From: Tetraselmis striata
Lineage: Eukaryota; Chlorophyta; Chlorodendrophyceae; Chlorodendrales; Chlorodendraceae
NCBI GenBank assembly: GCA_006384855.1
Contig: VCJN01002087.1
Span: forward strand, 124,001-188,000
Direction: 5' to 3'
Length of the DNA: 64,000 nt
Shown: in pieces, positions 13,171 through 25,100 of the stretch
Position numbering within the stretch: position 1 is the stretch's first letter
How the letters are laid out: every line of letters begins with the position of its first letter
Made by a program: the position numbers and the translations under genes
The notes under the pieces: generated by a model
What the model was told of the DNA's origin: nothing
Databases searched by the model: none
What the model saw: the letters and a program-made list of their open reading frames with translations, nothing else

Positions 13171-13599
13171 GTCGAGACATTTCAGTTTTATCAAAACGAA
13201 TAGAGTCAGGTGGGCAGGCAGGTGGTCGGTTAATATTTTTTTAGCCTGCCGCTGTTTAGCGTACTGGCGTTTGCGGAACCGTCGGATAGCAGAACGTTTC
13301 TCAGTACGAGAAATGCCCTCGGTTGGATTATCCGCAGGGATGGCAGAGTCAGCGGCAGACATGGACCTACGAACCTGCTCGCTGGTGAGCGCCACTGGTT
13401 CGTACGACTCGGTGGGCAATACCGAGGAGGCCTCAGCGTGCGCATTAGCCACTAGGGCGGCGGTAGCTAGGTTATTCTCGTCCGGATGCAGTGCCATTGG
13501 AGATCGGGCCTCAGAGGTCGGGGGATAACACGGCGGAGCTGGGACAAATTCGATTGAATTACAATTCGAACGTCTGACGGCATACTCCGCCCCAACCCG

Positions 13600-14660
13600 T
13601 CATTGGTCATTCAGGTTCATGGCCTTAAGACCCTTAGAGGTTTTGTTGGCAGCGACTTTAGCATGCCAAGCCTTTTTGTCAGTGAGGCTAGTCTCAGGGC
13701 ATACCATAATAGAATGGCCTACTTTACCACAGCCATAACAGATTCCAGTAAAACGGCCATATCCGGCCAAGCCGGGAATCGGCCTAGTGCATGAGCCAGA
13801 GGCCTGAGAGGGGTTAGGCGGAGGATTAGAGGGCGGTCCTGACAGAAAGGCAGAAGGAAAAGGGCCAGCACCGTATTTATTTGGCGGGTTAGAACCAGGA
13901 TTACCGTTGGCACGGCGCTTGGCAACAGCAGTCATAGCAGCAAACTCAGCGTCGACAGCTTTGAGATGGCGACGAAGGGTGTCCAGGGTTGTCAGCTCCT
14001 CACGGGCGACCATCGTTGCTGCCTCCACGCGGGCGTTGGTTTGCTCCGGGAGCTGAGACAAGATGAGTCCAGCCATAGCAGATTCGTTGGGGCGGTCCGC
14101 CTCGGGGAGTAGATGAAAGGCTCGGACGATCTTGGACGCAAGATCGACTGAGTTGCGCGCCATAGACGAGTTGTTGGGGGCAATCTTGAGGTTCTTGACG
14201 TGCTTGTGAACGAGGGAGTGAACGGTCGCGCAGCCGTGCAGTTTCTTGATAAACTTGCTCCAGAAGTCGGAAAAGTCGGCGAAGTAGGTAGCAAGGGTGA
14301 TGCCGGTGGTCACTTCACGGTCGACAGGAGTCAGGGAATCGACGAGGGCACGGTAGAGGACGCCGGTCTCGCTGTCGGAGTCGAACTGGCGGAGTAGTTA
14401 TTGCTCCAAAGCAGGGGTCCAGTAGAGGCCGTGGACAGTTTCGGCGATGGTAGAAAGGAAGCGGTTGAGGGCAGATAGGTCACGACGGTCAGAGATGCGC
14501 CGATCGGCATGGATGTCATTGGTAGGGGCGCGGATGGCGAACTTGGAGAGCTCAGCTTGGACAGGACGAGAGACCGGGTCGATGTCCATAGATTGAGTCA
14601 TGGTAGAAGGTTGAGCATGGAGAGCGGTAGCTTGGCTGCGGGTTGATACGGGCATAAGCT
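13600..14660 (-). pseudogene. G2 gag with CCHC zinc knuckle (fossil)
   Basis: Gag of G2 begins near 14,654 with MPVSTRSQATALH and ends near 13,600. A capsid-like helical middle (FADFSDFWSKFIKKLHG) is followed by a Pro/Gly-rich linker and one zinc knuckle, CYGCGKVGHSIMVC. It lies directly inside the 5' LTR and untranslated leader. A poly-G run sits in the leader near 14,671-14,687. Confidence 0.85.
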
Positions 14661-14712
14661 GAGAAGCGCGCGGGGGGGGGGGGGGGGGCGCGACCAGGAC
14701 TCGCGAAACCAA

Positions 14713-15123
14713 TGTGAGGTACAGTAATGCCCTAATGCAATTAGAGGCAAGAAGGCAAAGGTTGTGAGGAAATAGTATCGAATGTTTCATAATCATCAGT
14801 TGGTTCAGCTATTTATTGGCAGTTAGCAGCACAGAGGCAGAGCAGCGGCAGAGCAGTTCAGCGGTCAGTCTTGGGCATAGCGAAAATATAGCATCGGGGA
14901 ATGTAAGTAGCAGCATCGGGGAATGTTAGCAGCAGCATTGGGGACTGTTAGTAGCAGCATCGGTGATTGAGATTGATAATGATAAATGATAAATGGTATG
15001 CGTACATGTTACAGTACGAGTTACGGAAGTACGGCGGGTAGTGATATGATGTAGGAAATGATAATAATATGAGATAAGTGGTTATGTGGGTATAGTGCAG
15101 GGTTGGGTGTAGTCTTAATAACA
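14713..15123 (-). repeat. 5' LTR of G2
   Basis: 411 bp partner of the LTR at 8,591-8,991. The outer edge is followed by CATTG, the duplicated target site. Confidence 0.95.
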
Positions 15124-15960
15124 CATTGGACCTCTTCCCTAAGTCGTTACTGATCCTCGCCAATGCTTGCCATTCCGACTTGGAGTTCCTTTATGGCTGT
15201 CAAGATTCGATCCACCCCCCCCCCCCCCCGGCTCGTCGCCGGTGGCAACGGCAATACTACGGCTACCACGTCTTCCGCTGCGTCCACTGCTCCTCACACC
15301 AGGCCCTCCTCCTGTGGTAGTCCGCAGGAGGGGAGTACCGCCAGGTGAGTGCATACCGGGAGGTAAAGGCGACACCGCCCTCGATTCACTGTCGGACATA
15401 TTGTCGACCAGTAAGTACCCAGGGATGCCTGATGTCACCAGTGCCGAAAGCACTCCGTAACCGTGCAGCACGCGGGATATCGTGAGCGGTGGCCTCTCGG
15501 GGACCACACCGCCAGACCCTTCTCCCTGCTGAGGGAAACCATGCTCTCACGGACCCTTTTCGGATGTGGTCGATGCACAACTGGACGACAGGCGTGACAC
15601 CCGGCGCTGACGGGACAACAACCAGGCGTTGAGGCGTTGCGACCGACGTGCATAATATGAATTCCGCACGCGCCAACCCCCCCCCGATGCTCCCACCTGC
15701 TCCCGCTGGGTACCTGTAATGCGACATGTGTGCAGCTGATCCAAGGCGCCTGTCCCAGGGCTGATGGTAACCAGTAGGTGGTGGAAGGTGTCGACGGCCT
15801 GTCGTGGTTGATTGCGCTAAAATATATAACGCTTAAGGTAAAAAATAACGCTTCGATACTCCGAGACTCCAGCTCCGAGCTATGCTGTTTAACGTCGCCG
15901 TTGCACGACGGACTCTTGTCTACAAGGTCTCCAAAGCGAGGCAAAAGCAACGTGTTAAAT
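15124..15960 (-). mobile_element. Ty1/copia fossil, gag start and leader (separated arm)
   Basis: Minus-strand frame beginning MSDSESRAVSPLPPG near 15,396 and running to the gypsy insertion point at 15,124. The gag of the arm at 5,746-8,590 continues from there. A poly-C run (about 15,215-15,229) encodes a short glycine run. The leader and presumably the 5' LTR lie between about 15,400 and 15,960, but the second LTR is not in the window, so the LTR cannot be bounded. Confidence 0.6.
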
Positions 15961-17310
15961 TAGCCCATAACCTGTCATGCGCATAACCTGGTGCGTCCTG
16001 CCTGAGTCGCAGGTGGTGGTGCACCAGGTGCCGGAGGCTCTGCTAGGTGAGACCGAAGACGTGATTACAAGGCTAGCACCCCCTCAGTGATGAGGGCTGA
16101 TGAGCAGCTGGAGCTGGAGGACTATTGGCGCTACTATCTAGTGGTGCGTACATCACGCACATGGTCTTGATCTAGTCCTCGTACGCGCGCGCCAGGGCGC
16201 GCTTCTCCGCAGCGGCTAAGCGCAGTAGCATTGTAATATCAAACACACTGACTGTCAGACCTCAGTTGTCAACAATGCCATACTGCGAGACAGGCGTGCC
16301 GAGGTGGAGCAGCGCATGACAACAACGTGTATGTTGGGTAAGCGCATACTCATCCCTTCGGTGCCGGATCTCACCCTCGTTGTGTGCCGACTGCACGCAG
16401 CTGAGCGCATGGTGATAGGGTCCCCCCTCGGCACTTGTATGTGGCCGAGCAAGGCGCCGCCCCTTCGGCCAAACATTCGCATGGGGCATCACGCCTTCCC
16501 TGTCGCGCTGAAGCACATCGAGGAGAAACTCGGTTGCTTCTATGTTGATCCGCACATAGTGACAGACCAACACTTATCCCGGTTCGCCATGTCATCACAA
16601 TACGTGGGGCAGTCTGTGTGGCGCACATATAACACAATGACCTTGCGCTGCTAGCTGGATTTCGTATAGCGGGTAAATGTAAGCGATCAAATCTAATTGC
16701 CCAACAATTCCGCTCAGCGCCCCTAGCCGCCGCTGCCCTGCGCACCCAACGCCCACCGCTCGAAACCTAGCCCCGTAGCGGCTTTGAGCAGTTGCGGTTG
16801 GGAGGTCTCCACCATCTAAATCGACGGCGGTTTAAAACCGCCATGCATGCAGTCTGTTGGGTACGTGGGAATGCCATGGGGAGGTGACACAGTTGGGACA
16901 GTCATGGGGTAAGACTTGTCAGACTGTTGCACAATGCTAAAAGAACAGCACTTTTGCGTGATGCCACTTTACTAGCTATGGGCAACTATTCCTCTTTTGT
17001 ACCTTTAATAAGCAGTTTGGCTGGCTGGTGGCCCGACCATGCCTCATCTCTCCGCAGTCTACTCTCCCAAGGGGGATGGAGCATCTTCCCAGCTGGTCTC
17101 ACTGCAAATTTTCGTCACTCGATCGGTATACATGGCTATTGGGTTGGTGCCGCCTGGATTAGGTGGGGTTGGTGCCGCCTGGCCCGTCATCACACTCATG
17201 ATCCTCCGCTCTTGGTGGGCCGCTGCCTCGCGGCCGGAGCAAAAATAGCAAAATATAACAGCAACAATATAGAAAACTAGCTGATCCGCGGCACGCACGC
17301 AAGCAATGAA
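15961..17310. other. Unassigned segment, no recognisable gene
   Basis: One plus-strand frame, about 16,260-16,654, is open over roughly 130 codons (containing LGKRILIPSVPDLTLVV and GHHAFPVALKHIEEKLG) and reads protein-like. I do not recognise it, and it has stops upstream. The remainder shows no coding or repeat signal I can support. Confidence 0.3.
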
Positions 17311-18987
17311 TTGAAATTGAAATTGGTTTCAACGTGCTTGGATAGTCTGCCACTCTCCACTGCTCGGACTATCTTCTGTCTTAGGGTATGCTATCATCTC
17401 TAACCTCGATGGCGGTAAGCACATGCATAGTGTGATCATATCTCATGCTATACGGCCGACCTTTTTCGTTTTCAAGTCCCGCCTCCTCCCGTCATGTGAT
17501 AAGGAGCTTTGTCATTTTCTGGATAACTAGGGGTAGTCGCAAGTACAAGCGCCTATCGCTAATTGGCAATACATAGATATCACAATTATCGCACTTGCCC
17601 CGCACTACTATCTCGTCGTAGTAGGTTTTCATGCACAGACTATTCTACAAGCACCGCTCAGTGTTACGGTCGCCGTGCGTCTCGGCTCCACCTGCCGCCA
17701 TCGCTGAATGTAAAACATCCCGCAGATCTCGGCTGAGCTAATCGCCTCGCCGCGCCTGTTTTGGTGATCGGTTGGCCTCGGCCGCGGCCCGACAATGATG
17801 CCGCCATCTGCTCGCCCACATTATGATATGTCCTCAATAGGCCCCCTAAGTGGGATTAAAGGGGAAAGGTGCCCCCCCCCCCCCCCCCCCCCTTCTCCTC
17901 GTGTCCGAATGTCGTTGCTCCGTGGTCGGCCTGCCGGTCCTGACCGTCTTCGTGCCGCTTGTCCCCGCAACACGCCTCGCCGCTTTGGTCACACTGGGGT
18001 AGCTCCGCGGTGGCGGCCTCCTCCCCCGAGCGATGCCTGGCCGCGACTCCCTCAGAGCACTCCGGCTCATGTCGCCTGGCCTCTGAGTCACCGCCATGCC
18101 CGGCCTCTTCGCCCCCAAACGCCCTCCTTGCCTTTTAGTTCCGGACTTCTAGCTTGCTGCCTCCTCGCCGCTTGCCGCCCTCGCCAGTTCTCATGGGAGG
18201 CTTGATGGTTCCCCGGGTGTTCCAAACGGGTCGGCCACAGGGCGCCGCCGAGCACTCCGTCGTACTAAGCTAGGATGCTCGGAGTAGTAGGTGGAACACA
18301 TACGGGTGGGGGTTACGCCGGATCTTGTTCATACCTGTCGCGGGGGTTGATGATGTACCGAGGTATGAGAACGCGATGAAGTTCCTAACAGCTTGCGCGA
18401 GTAGTAGACTGTCCCCGGATGAGTCGTACACCCCCCCCCCCCCCCCCCCCCCGGTAGGCTTGCGGATCTTGGAGAGGCCGACTGCGCTAGGTTGGAGATT
18501 GAATTGTTTTCCAACAGCTCCCCGTATACAAAGGCCGCTTTCCAGCGGCGCAAGCGTGCGCTACTATATACTATGACCACGAGACGGAGTACGAGTATTA
18601 TTTAAAGATCCCCCCATAGGAAAAGCTTCCCCGTCGTCACGAGAACGGAGGATCCGTGACAACCGGTCACCCCGTGAAGCTCTCTACCGCTGGGTTGTAC
18701 GGATCCTAGGGGTTAACATTTCCTATAACGTGGAGATGGGTCGGAGGGTGGTACCGCCCAACTTGCCGCACTCGCGATCCGCGCTCCGAGCGGGACGACG
18801 CTGCTTGGCGGCGGGCGCCACACATGCAAATACCGAGTCGACTAAGCCAACAGAAGGAGGCCACACAACATGTGAATGAGATATAAAACAAGAGCGGACA
18901 TCCAACGGAAATTGGCGACGGTTAACAAAGAGGGCGCGAAATTCTACAACGACGACCACGTCTGGTGATCGACGGCAATAGCACATG
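17311..18987 (-). mobile_element. Possible 3' end of the LINE with TTGAAA-type tail
   Basis: At 17,306-17,322 there is GAATTGAAATTGAAATTGG, followed by a segment resembling the tail regions at 26,640, 33,120 and 37,367 (TCTGCC, CCACT, CTTAGGGT in the same order). On the minus strand this is a LINE-type 3' end. The sequence above it has poly-C runs (17,871-17,892 and 18,429-18,452) and no frame I can match to LINE proteins. Linking it to the LINE arm at 25,678 through the gypsy element is inference, since no target duplication joins them. Confidence 0.35.
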
Positions 18988-19400
18988 TGTTATACTCCAT
19001 TTCCCTTTAGCCATAATGTTCTGCTATACTAGCAGGTATAACTCCCCGCAAAGGTAGTACGACTACGCATCCGCGGAGTCGCTGTACATATTAGTATTGC
19101 GGGCGTAAATATTAGTAGTATAAGGCCGAAGACTGTTCTGGAATTCTGTAGAGTTCTCTGACTCAAGCCTTACGTGGCTAACACAGCACGGGTATCCCAT
19201 GACACCCGGCTAACATAGCACAGGTATGACTATGACCTCGGCGGGTATAAATACCGCCTCGGACAAGTCTACTAGGTAGAATTCAGAGACAGAACTATAA
19301 CCCAGGAACCCTTGTAACCAGAAGAGACTGGCCATACTTTCTAAATCCTTCCGCTGCATCCTAAAGGGCCTAAAGAACAGGCTTAAGCTAGAGCCTAACA
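18988..19400 (+). repeat. 5' LTR of G1
   Basis: 413 bp, near-identical to 25,265-25,677. Contains the TATA-like GGTATAAATA near 19,243, a plausible promoter for the element. Confidence 0.97.
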
Positions 19401-19439
19401 TTTGGTTTCGGAGCTTAGACAGCGGTAAGCGACGTAAAG

Positions 19440-20599
19440 ATGGCTACACCAGGAGAGACACCACCTGAGGACAGCGGAAGCTTTCCGGTAGCGGCCACTG
19501 CCGGCGAAGCACAGCCGATTCCGCTCGAAGGAGGTCAAGAGGGCACGCAACCGACCCTCGCAACCATGATGAGCATGCTTCAACGACTAGCCGACCGAGT
19601 CGAGACTATGTCGACGGAGCAAGCGAAGATGCAAGATGTAGCGCAAGCTACAACGGCGGCAACGGCGGAGATTCGCCGCTTGGACGAGTACGTGCGACAA
19701 GGCTTCGGTCATTTCGACGACCGAGTGAACCGGAGCCGAGTTGTAGAGCAGCAGATGCGAGACCAGCTTCGTTCTGCCTGGACCAGCGACATGCCTGGGC
19801 TCATGCCGAGCGATGTGAAACCAGCGAAGATCGAGAAGCTATCGACTACGAATATCGACGAGCTACGGAACTGGTTTCGTCATGCACGGGGTTACCTGAA
19901 ATATCACAATGTAAACCCGGAGGAACCTCGTAGCGTGTACTGGGCATCTGGCTATTTTCACGGACCCGTATCCAAGTGGTGGTACGCGCAAGTGGCGAGT
20001 ACGCACGACGAAATTGGCGGCGGTTTTACCGGTATTACGCACATGGAGGCGGCACTAATCACCGAATTCTGTGGACGTACACCGGCGAAGCAAGCTCGTA
20101 TCAATCTGGATCGCGCGACACAGCGGACTACAGTACAGAAGTACGCGAATTATTTCCGCGAGCAACTACTGGAGTTACCCCATCGTCACGAGGAAGATAA
20201 TGTAATGACTTCCAGCGCGGACTGAAACCCCATATTCGAAAGGAAGTTGCCCTGAAAAACCCTAAGACCCTGGCAGAAGCTGTACAGGCAGCTCTGGCTG
20301 TTGAAGCTGCGGAGCGGGAGACAGATGTGCATCGCGAGATCCGTCGCGAGCGCCTAAACATCATGGACGACGATGGCGACGACGACGAGCAGTACTACAG
20401 CAGTGCTGAGGGTGAGGCTACAGAACAAGAAGACGACCTGTTGATGGCGCGGCGATTGACCGAGGAGGAGTTTGAGAGATTTAAGAAGGAGGGACGCTGC
20501 TTTATCTGCAGGGCGAAAGGTCATGTTGCGTCCGCGTGCCCGAGCAAGAAGAAGAAAATTTCTGAATATCGACCCAGAAAGACCCGGCCGGGAAACTAA
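19440..20599 (+). CDS. G1 gag region
   Basis: Starts MATPGETPPEDSG 40 bp after the LTR. An N-terminal coiled-coil-like stretch is followed by a capsid-like middle (LRNWFRHARGYLKY, KWWYAQVAS). Further on lies an acidic segment and one zinc knuckle, CFICRAKGHVASACP, near 20,508. The order is typical of Ty3/gypsy gag. The region spans more than one reading frame. Confidence 0.85.
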
Positions 20600-20739
20600 G
20601 ACGTGAGTCGGCCGCGCGCGGCGCGCGACAGGGTGAAGGACTGTCCCCTAAAACGGCTCGCGAGACTACAGAAGTACAGCCCTCGTATCCTCGAACGACA
20701 CTGAGGCCTGATTTCCTCCACAAGGATTTCAGCGACTGG

Positions 20740-22110
20740 ATGGTACATCGCGAATTATTTCACGAGTACACGAAGAAATACGGACCCTGCGACCTGGACG
20801 GAGCTTGCGATAATGACGGCCTGAATTCTCAAGTTTCTGGTAGTTTTTGCTGTCCGACGCGCCCATTTCAGGAACAGAATCTCGGAGAATATCGGCGTAT
20901 TTGGCTAAATGCCCCGTATGACCGAATTGAAGAATTTTTGGGCCACTACCTTCGACAGAAGTTATTGCATCCGCATCTACGAGCAATTATTGTGGTCCCA
21001 AAATGGTCGCGTAAGCCGTGGTTTCGACTACTTAGAAATTTTCGTCTGGTGGATGAGTTGCCAGCGGAGACTTCTGTGTTTACGTGCCCAACGAACGATG
21101 GCATAGAAGGTGCGAGACAAGATGTTGGCCCCACTCGATGGGCAACACAGATCTACGCTGACGATGGCGCCGGCGTACGGTTTCTACCGCAGCACCTGAG
21201 AACCCCACCGAAGCCTGAGTGGACGCACTCGAAGGTTCTAGTAACGGATGGAAGACGAGTGCTTCTGACTGTAGAAGACAGCGGACTGATTTGGTTTCCG
21301 GAAGGCAAGCGCGGCGACACGGACGCGACGCCGGAGACAACAGCAGTACGACGATTACTCGAGCAAACTGGGTACCGGGTACAGGAGAGCAATCTACGGT
21401 ACCTCGGCACTCAGCGGACGGGAGACAACCGGTGTCCCGTATACCTGTATCGCGTTCGTCGTAATACTGTACCTACGAAGACCCCTTTGAACCGTGCACT
21501 ATGGACAACCTGGAAGAAATTATTGGAGGCACGAAGTACGGGTTATCTGGAGACGGAGACAGTACGCTACCCACTACGGTACGAAAGCTTCGGCGAACAA
21601 ATTGATGAATATGTCAACCGTAACGTCCGACTACCTGGCGAAGACTCCACATCGCGTTTGTGCAACGTATCTTCACCGAGTGGTACCCGACTGCTGACTA
21701 TAACTGGCGAATTGCGAGGACGACACTGTAAAATACTGGTGGACTCTGGTGCAACCGAAAATTTTGCGAGTACCGAATGGGTGCAATTGCATCAGTGCCC
21801 TACAGTATCCGGAGGAAAACACCGTATAAAACTGGCGAACGGCAGTATGAGTACCAGTACGAAACGGCTGAGGAGCGAAGTACTTACCGTAGGAGCTTTC
21901 GACTATAAATTGGACGCTATAGTTACAGACCTGGAGAAATTCGACATTATTCTCGGACAACCTTGGCTGGAAACAGTTAATCCTGACATCGACTGGACTG
22001 CTAAAATATTAAACACCGGAAGACTGGACAACACATTGCTACAGCGGAACAGTATACAGTACCTACGACGGTTTACCACCTGGACGCGGCTAAGATGGCG
22101 AAGGAACTGA
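20740..22110 (+). CDS. G1 Dam-like / Nudix-like / aspartic protease polyprotein segment
   Basis: An open frame of 456 codons. Residues about 5-145 resemble phage-type Dam methyltransferases: YGPCDLDGACD, then LNAPYD at about 56-61, then a hydrophobic strand ending VVPKWS. Residues about 163-245 resemble a Nudix domain: strand KVLVTDGRRVLLTV, then IWFPEGK, then the box-like ATPETTAVRRLLEQTGY, then a strand with VYLYRVR. Residues about 318-440 are a retropepsin-like protease with CKILVDSGATENFAS and ILGQPWLE. It lies between gag and reverse transcriptase. The Nudix box is an approximate match, so binding rather than hydrolysis is possible. Confidence 0.75.
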   Translation: MVHRELFHEYTKKYGPCDLDGACDNDGLNSQVSGSFCCPTRPFQEQNLGEYRRIWLNAPYDRIEEFLGHYLRQKLLHPHLRAIIVVPKWSRKPWFRLLRNFRLVDELPAETSVFTCPTNDGIEGARQDVGPTRWATQIYADDGAGVRFLPQHLRTPPKPEWTHSKVLVTDGRRVLLTVEDSGLIWFPEGKRGDTDATPETTAVRRLLEQTGYRVQESNLRYLGTQRTGDNRCPVYLYRVRRNTVPTKTPLNRALWTTWKKLLEARSTGYLETETVRYPLRYESFGEQIDEYVNRNVRLPGEDSTSRLCNVSSPSGTRLLTITGELRGRHCKILVDSGATENFASTEWVQLHQCPTVSGGKHRIKLANGSMSTSTKRLRSEVLTVGAFDYKLDAIVTDLEKFDIILGQPWLETVNPDIDWTAKILNTGRLDNTLLQRNSIQYLRRFTTWTRLRWRRN

Positions 22111-25100
22111 GGAAGAGTCGCGGCGAGGAACTGTTTGCTGTTGCGGTACGCGAGGTGTTCGATGCGGTAGCTGAGCTGCGCACGGACCAGTCGACCGAGT
22201 GGACCGAGGAGCTCAAGGAGTCCCTTATGGAGTTTGCAGACATCATCGCGGAGCCTACTGACCTGCCACCGGAGCGCGAGTTCGACTTTGAGATCAACCT
22301 GGAGAGTGATGAACCCCCCAAAGAACGAACGTACCGTATGTCACCAGCGGAGTTGCAGGAGGTACGGTCACAACTGGAGGAATTGTTGGCAAAAGGGTGG
22401 ATTCGTCCGTCCAAGTCAAACTACGGCGCCCCGATTTTATTTGTGCGTAAGAAAGACGGCACTCTGCGTATGTGTGTGGACTACCGTAAATTGAATGACC
22501 TTACGAAGAAAGACCGGACCCCGCTTCCTCGTATCGACGAATTATTGGACTCATTGCATGGTGCGACTATTTTCAGTACTCTGGACCTGTACAAAGGCTA
22601 CCATCAAGTACGAATTAAACCGGAAGACATCCACAAAACAGCGTTCCGGACACACTATGGACTCTACGAGTACTGTGTGTTACCTTTCGGCTTGACAAAC
22701 GCCCCAGCTGGATTCCAGACTATGATGAACCGTGTTTTGAGCCCATATCTCGGCAAATTCTGCGTGGTATACCTGGACGACGTGCTGATCTACAGCAAGA
22801 CAGCTGAAGAGCATCTCGAGCACATCAGATTGGTGCTACGGGAGTTGCAACGACACCACTTGCATATCAAGCTGTCGAAGTGTTCGTTCGGCAGTACTAG
22901 CGTGGAGTTTTTGGGCCATATCGTCGAAGCAGGACAGATCAAGATGGACCCCCGGAAGGTGGAAGCAGTTCAACAGTGGCCCGTGCCGAAGACAGTAAAG
23001 GACGTACGAGGTTTTCTCGGCCTTGCTGGCTATTACCGCAAGTTCATCCATAACTTCGCGGCTATTGCGGCGCCACTACATGACCTGACGAAGAATCAAC
23101 CGGAGTTTGTGTGGACGCCTCGTGCTGATGCAGCGTTTCGTGCATTAAAGGACGCAATGGTACGAGCACCTGTACTGAGTATACCGGACACATCTGCGGA
23201 CGCCCGTTACACATTGTATACAGATGCTTCTGGATTTGCAGTGGGAGCTGTGCTGCTGCAAGATCAAGGCTCAGGACTTCGACCTGTCGCGTACCATGCA
23301 CGCAAGATGAACAAACACGAAGTTCACTACCCGGTACATGAGCAAGAGTTGTTAGCGGTTCGTGATGCACTCATCAAGTTCCGATGCTACCTTGATGGAG
23401 CGGCGGGCTTTACGGTCATCACCGACCATGACACGCTACGGCACTTCTTTCGCCAACGCGATTTGTCGACGCGGCAAGTACGATGGCTGCAAGTGTTTGC
23501 GCCTTACCAACGACATATGGACATCGTCTACAAGCGAGGAGCTGCCAATCATGCGGACGCCCTCTCTCGGCGACCCGACTTGAAGGATGCGCTACAGAAG
23601 CTAGATCTGCTGAACAACTGGTCAGAAGACGAGGCTGACTGCGAAATAAATTCAGTTTTATTTGCTATGGAGTCGCGACTACAGGCGGACAACAAGTTTT
23701 ACGACGAAATCAAGACCGCATATGACTCCGACGAGTACCTGAAATCGCGGAAAGCTTTACCATCCTGGCTAGTACGTCACAGTAATGGTCTACTGTACGC
23801 CTACGGCTCACGACTTTACGTACCAAATGTGGCGGACCTGCGACAACGAGCACTGTACGAACTACATGACGCGCCTACTGCTGGACACCCAGGAGGACGA
23901 CGACTACTGGCGCGTACTGTGGAACTGTACTGGTGGCCCCGTATGAAACAGACTGTCACTAACTACGTGCGACGCTGCCCTACCTGTCAACGTACTAAGG
24001 CGGCCCGGCATAAGCCATACGGCTTACTTCAGCCCCATGACGTACCGTCACGACCATTTGAGGTAATATCCCTGGATTTAATCACAGATCTTCCGGAGTG
24101 CCAGGGGTATGACTCAGTAGTGATTTTCGTATGTCTACTGTCAAAGCGAGTAATTGTTGAGCCAACTACGAAGACAGTTACTGCTGAAGGCCTGGCGGAG
24201 ATTATGCATCGCTCAGTTTTTCGTCATTTCGGCCTACCGGCTAAACTCATCTCTGACCGAGACCCCAGATTTATGTCGGAATTCTGGCAAGATATGTTCA
24301 AGACCATGGGTACTAAGCTGAACATCTCTACAGCTTTTCATCCAGCAACCGATGGCCAGACGGAACGCACTAACCAAACTTGGGAGCAAGTGCTACGCTG
24401 CTACGTGCACCCCCTGCACGATGATTGGGTCGACCACCTCACCAACGTGGAGTTTGCGATCAACGCTGCTCAGTCGACTTCGACTACTATGTCCCCTTTC
24501 AAGGCGACTTTGGGATTCGAGCCGACTACACCTGCTACTACTCAACTCGCAATCGAGCCAACTCGAGCTCTTCCGGAACACGTCAAGTATGTACAGGAGC
24601 TTCATCGCTTCGCGCATGATTGCGTACTGGAGGCTCAAACTCGTATGCAGACTGCAGCTAATCGTAAACGACTACCCGTACCATTCAAGACCGGCAACAG
24701 AGTTAAGCTGAAAGCGTCTCATCTGAAGTTTATTCAGCAACCCTGTGCTAAGCTACGCGATCGCTACGTGGGCCCCTTCGTCATTACAGAGCAGATCTCG
24801 CCAGTTGCTTTCCGATTGCAACTACCTGCGGGCGTACGAGTCCACGACGTGGTGCACGCGAGTATGCTGGAGAAGTGGTATGACGACCCTGACCAACCGG
24901 CGAAGTCTGAACGAGTACCGATTGTCCACGACGCAAACCGACTCCATGTTCAGGACATACTCGATGTTGCCTTCAACAACAATGGCACTGGACTACTGTT
25001 TCGAGTGCGATGGGCGTTCCCGTACAACGTACCAAGTGAAGACACCTGGGAGCCCCTACGCGGAGTCAAGCACCTGGACATTTTCCGGTCGTTCTTACTG

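Larger units (their letters stand above)
8591..15123 (-). mobile_element. Ty3/gypsy chromovirus-like element G2, complete with both LTRs
   Basis: LTRs at both ends start TGTTAGG and end CTCACA on the element strand. The 5-bp direct repeat CATTG lies immediately outside both ends (8,586-8,590 and 15,124-15,128), so this is a single clean insertion into the copia gag. A primer-binding-like TTGGTTTCG follows the 5' LTR and a purine tract GAGGGGAAGGAA precedes the 3' LTR. Parts in order: gag with zinc knuckle, acidic linker, Dam-like methyltransferase domain, protease, reverse transcriptase, RNase H, integrase, chromodomain-like tail. Pol is split over several frames, roughly eight breaks. The LTRs differ at about 5% of sites, which suggests an intermediate age. 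Confidence 0.93.
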
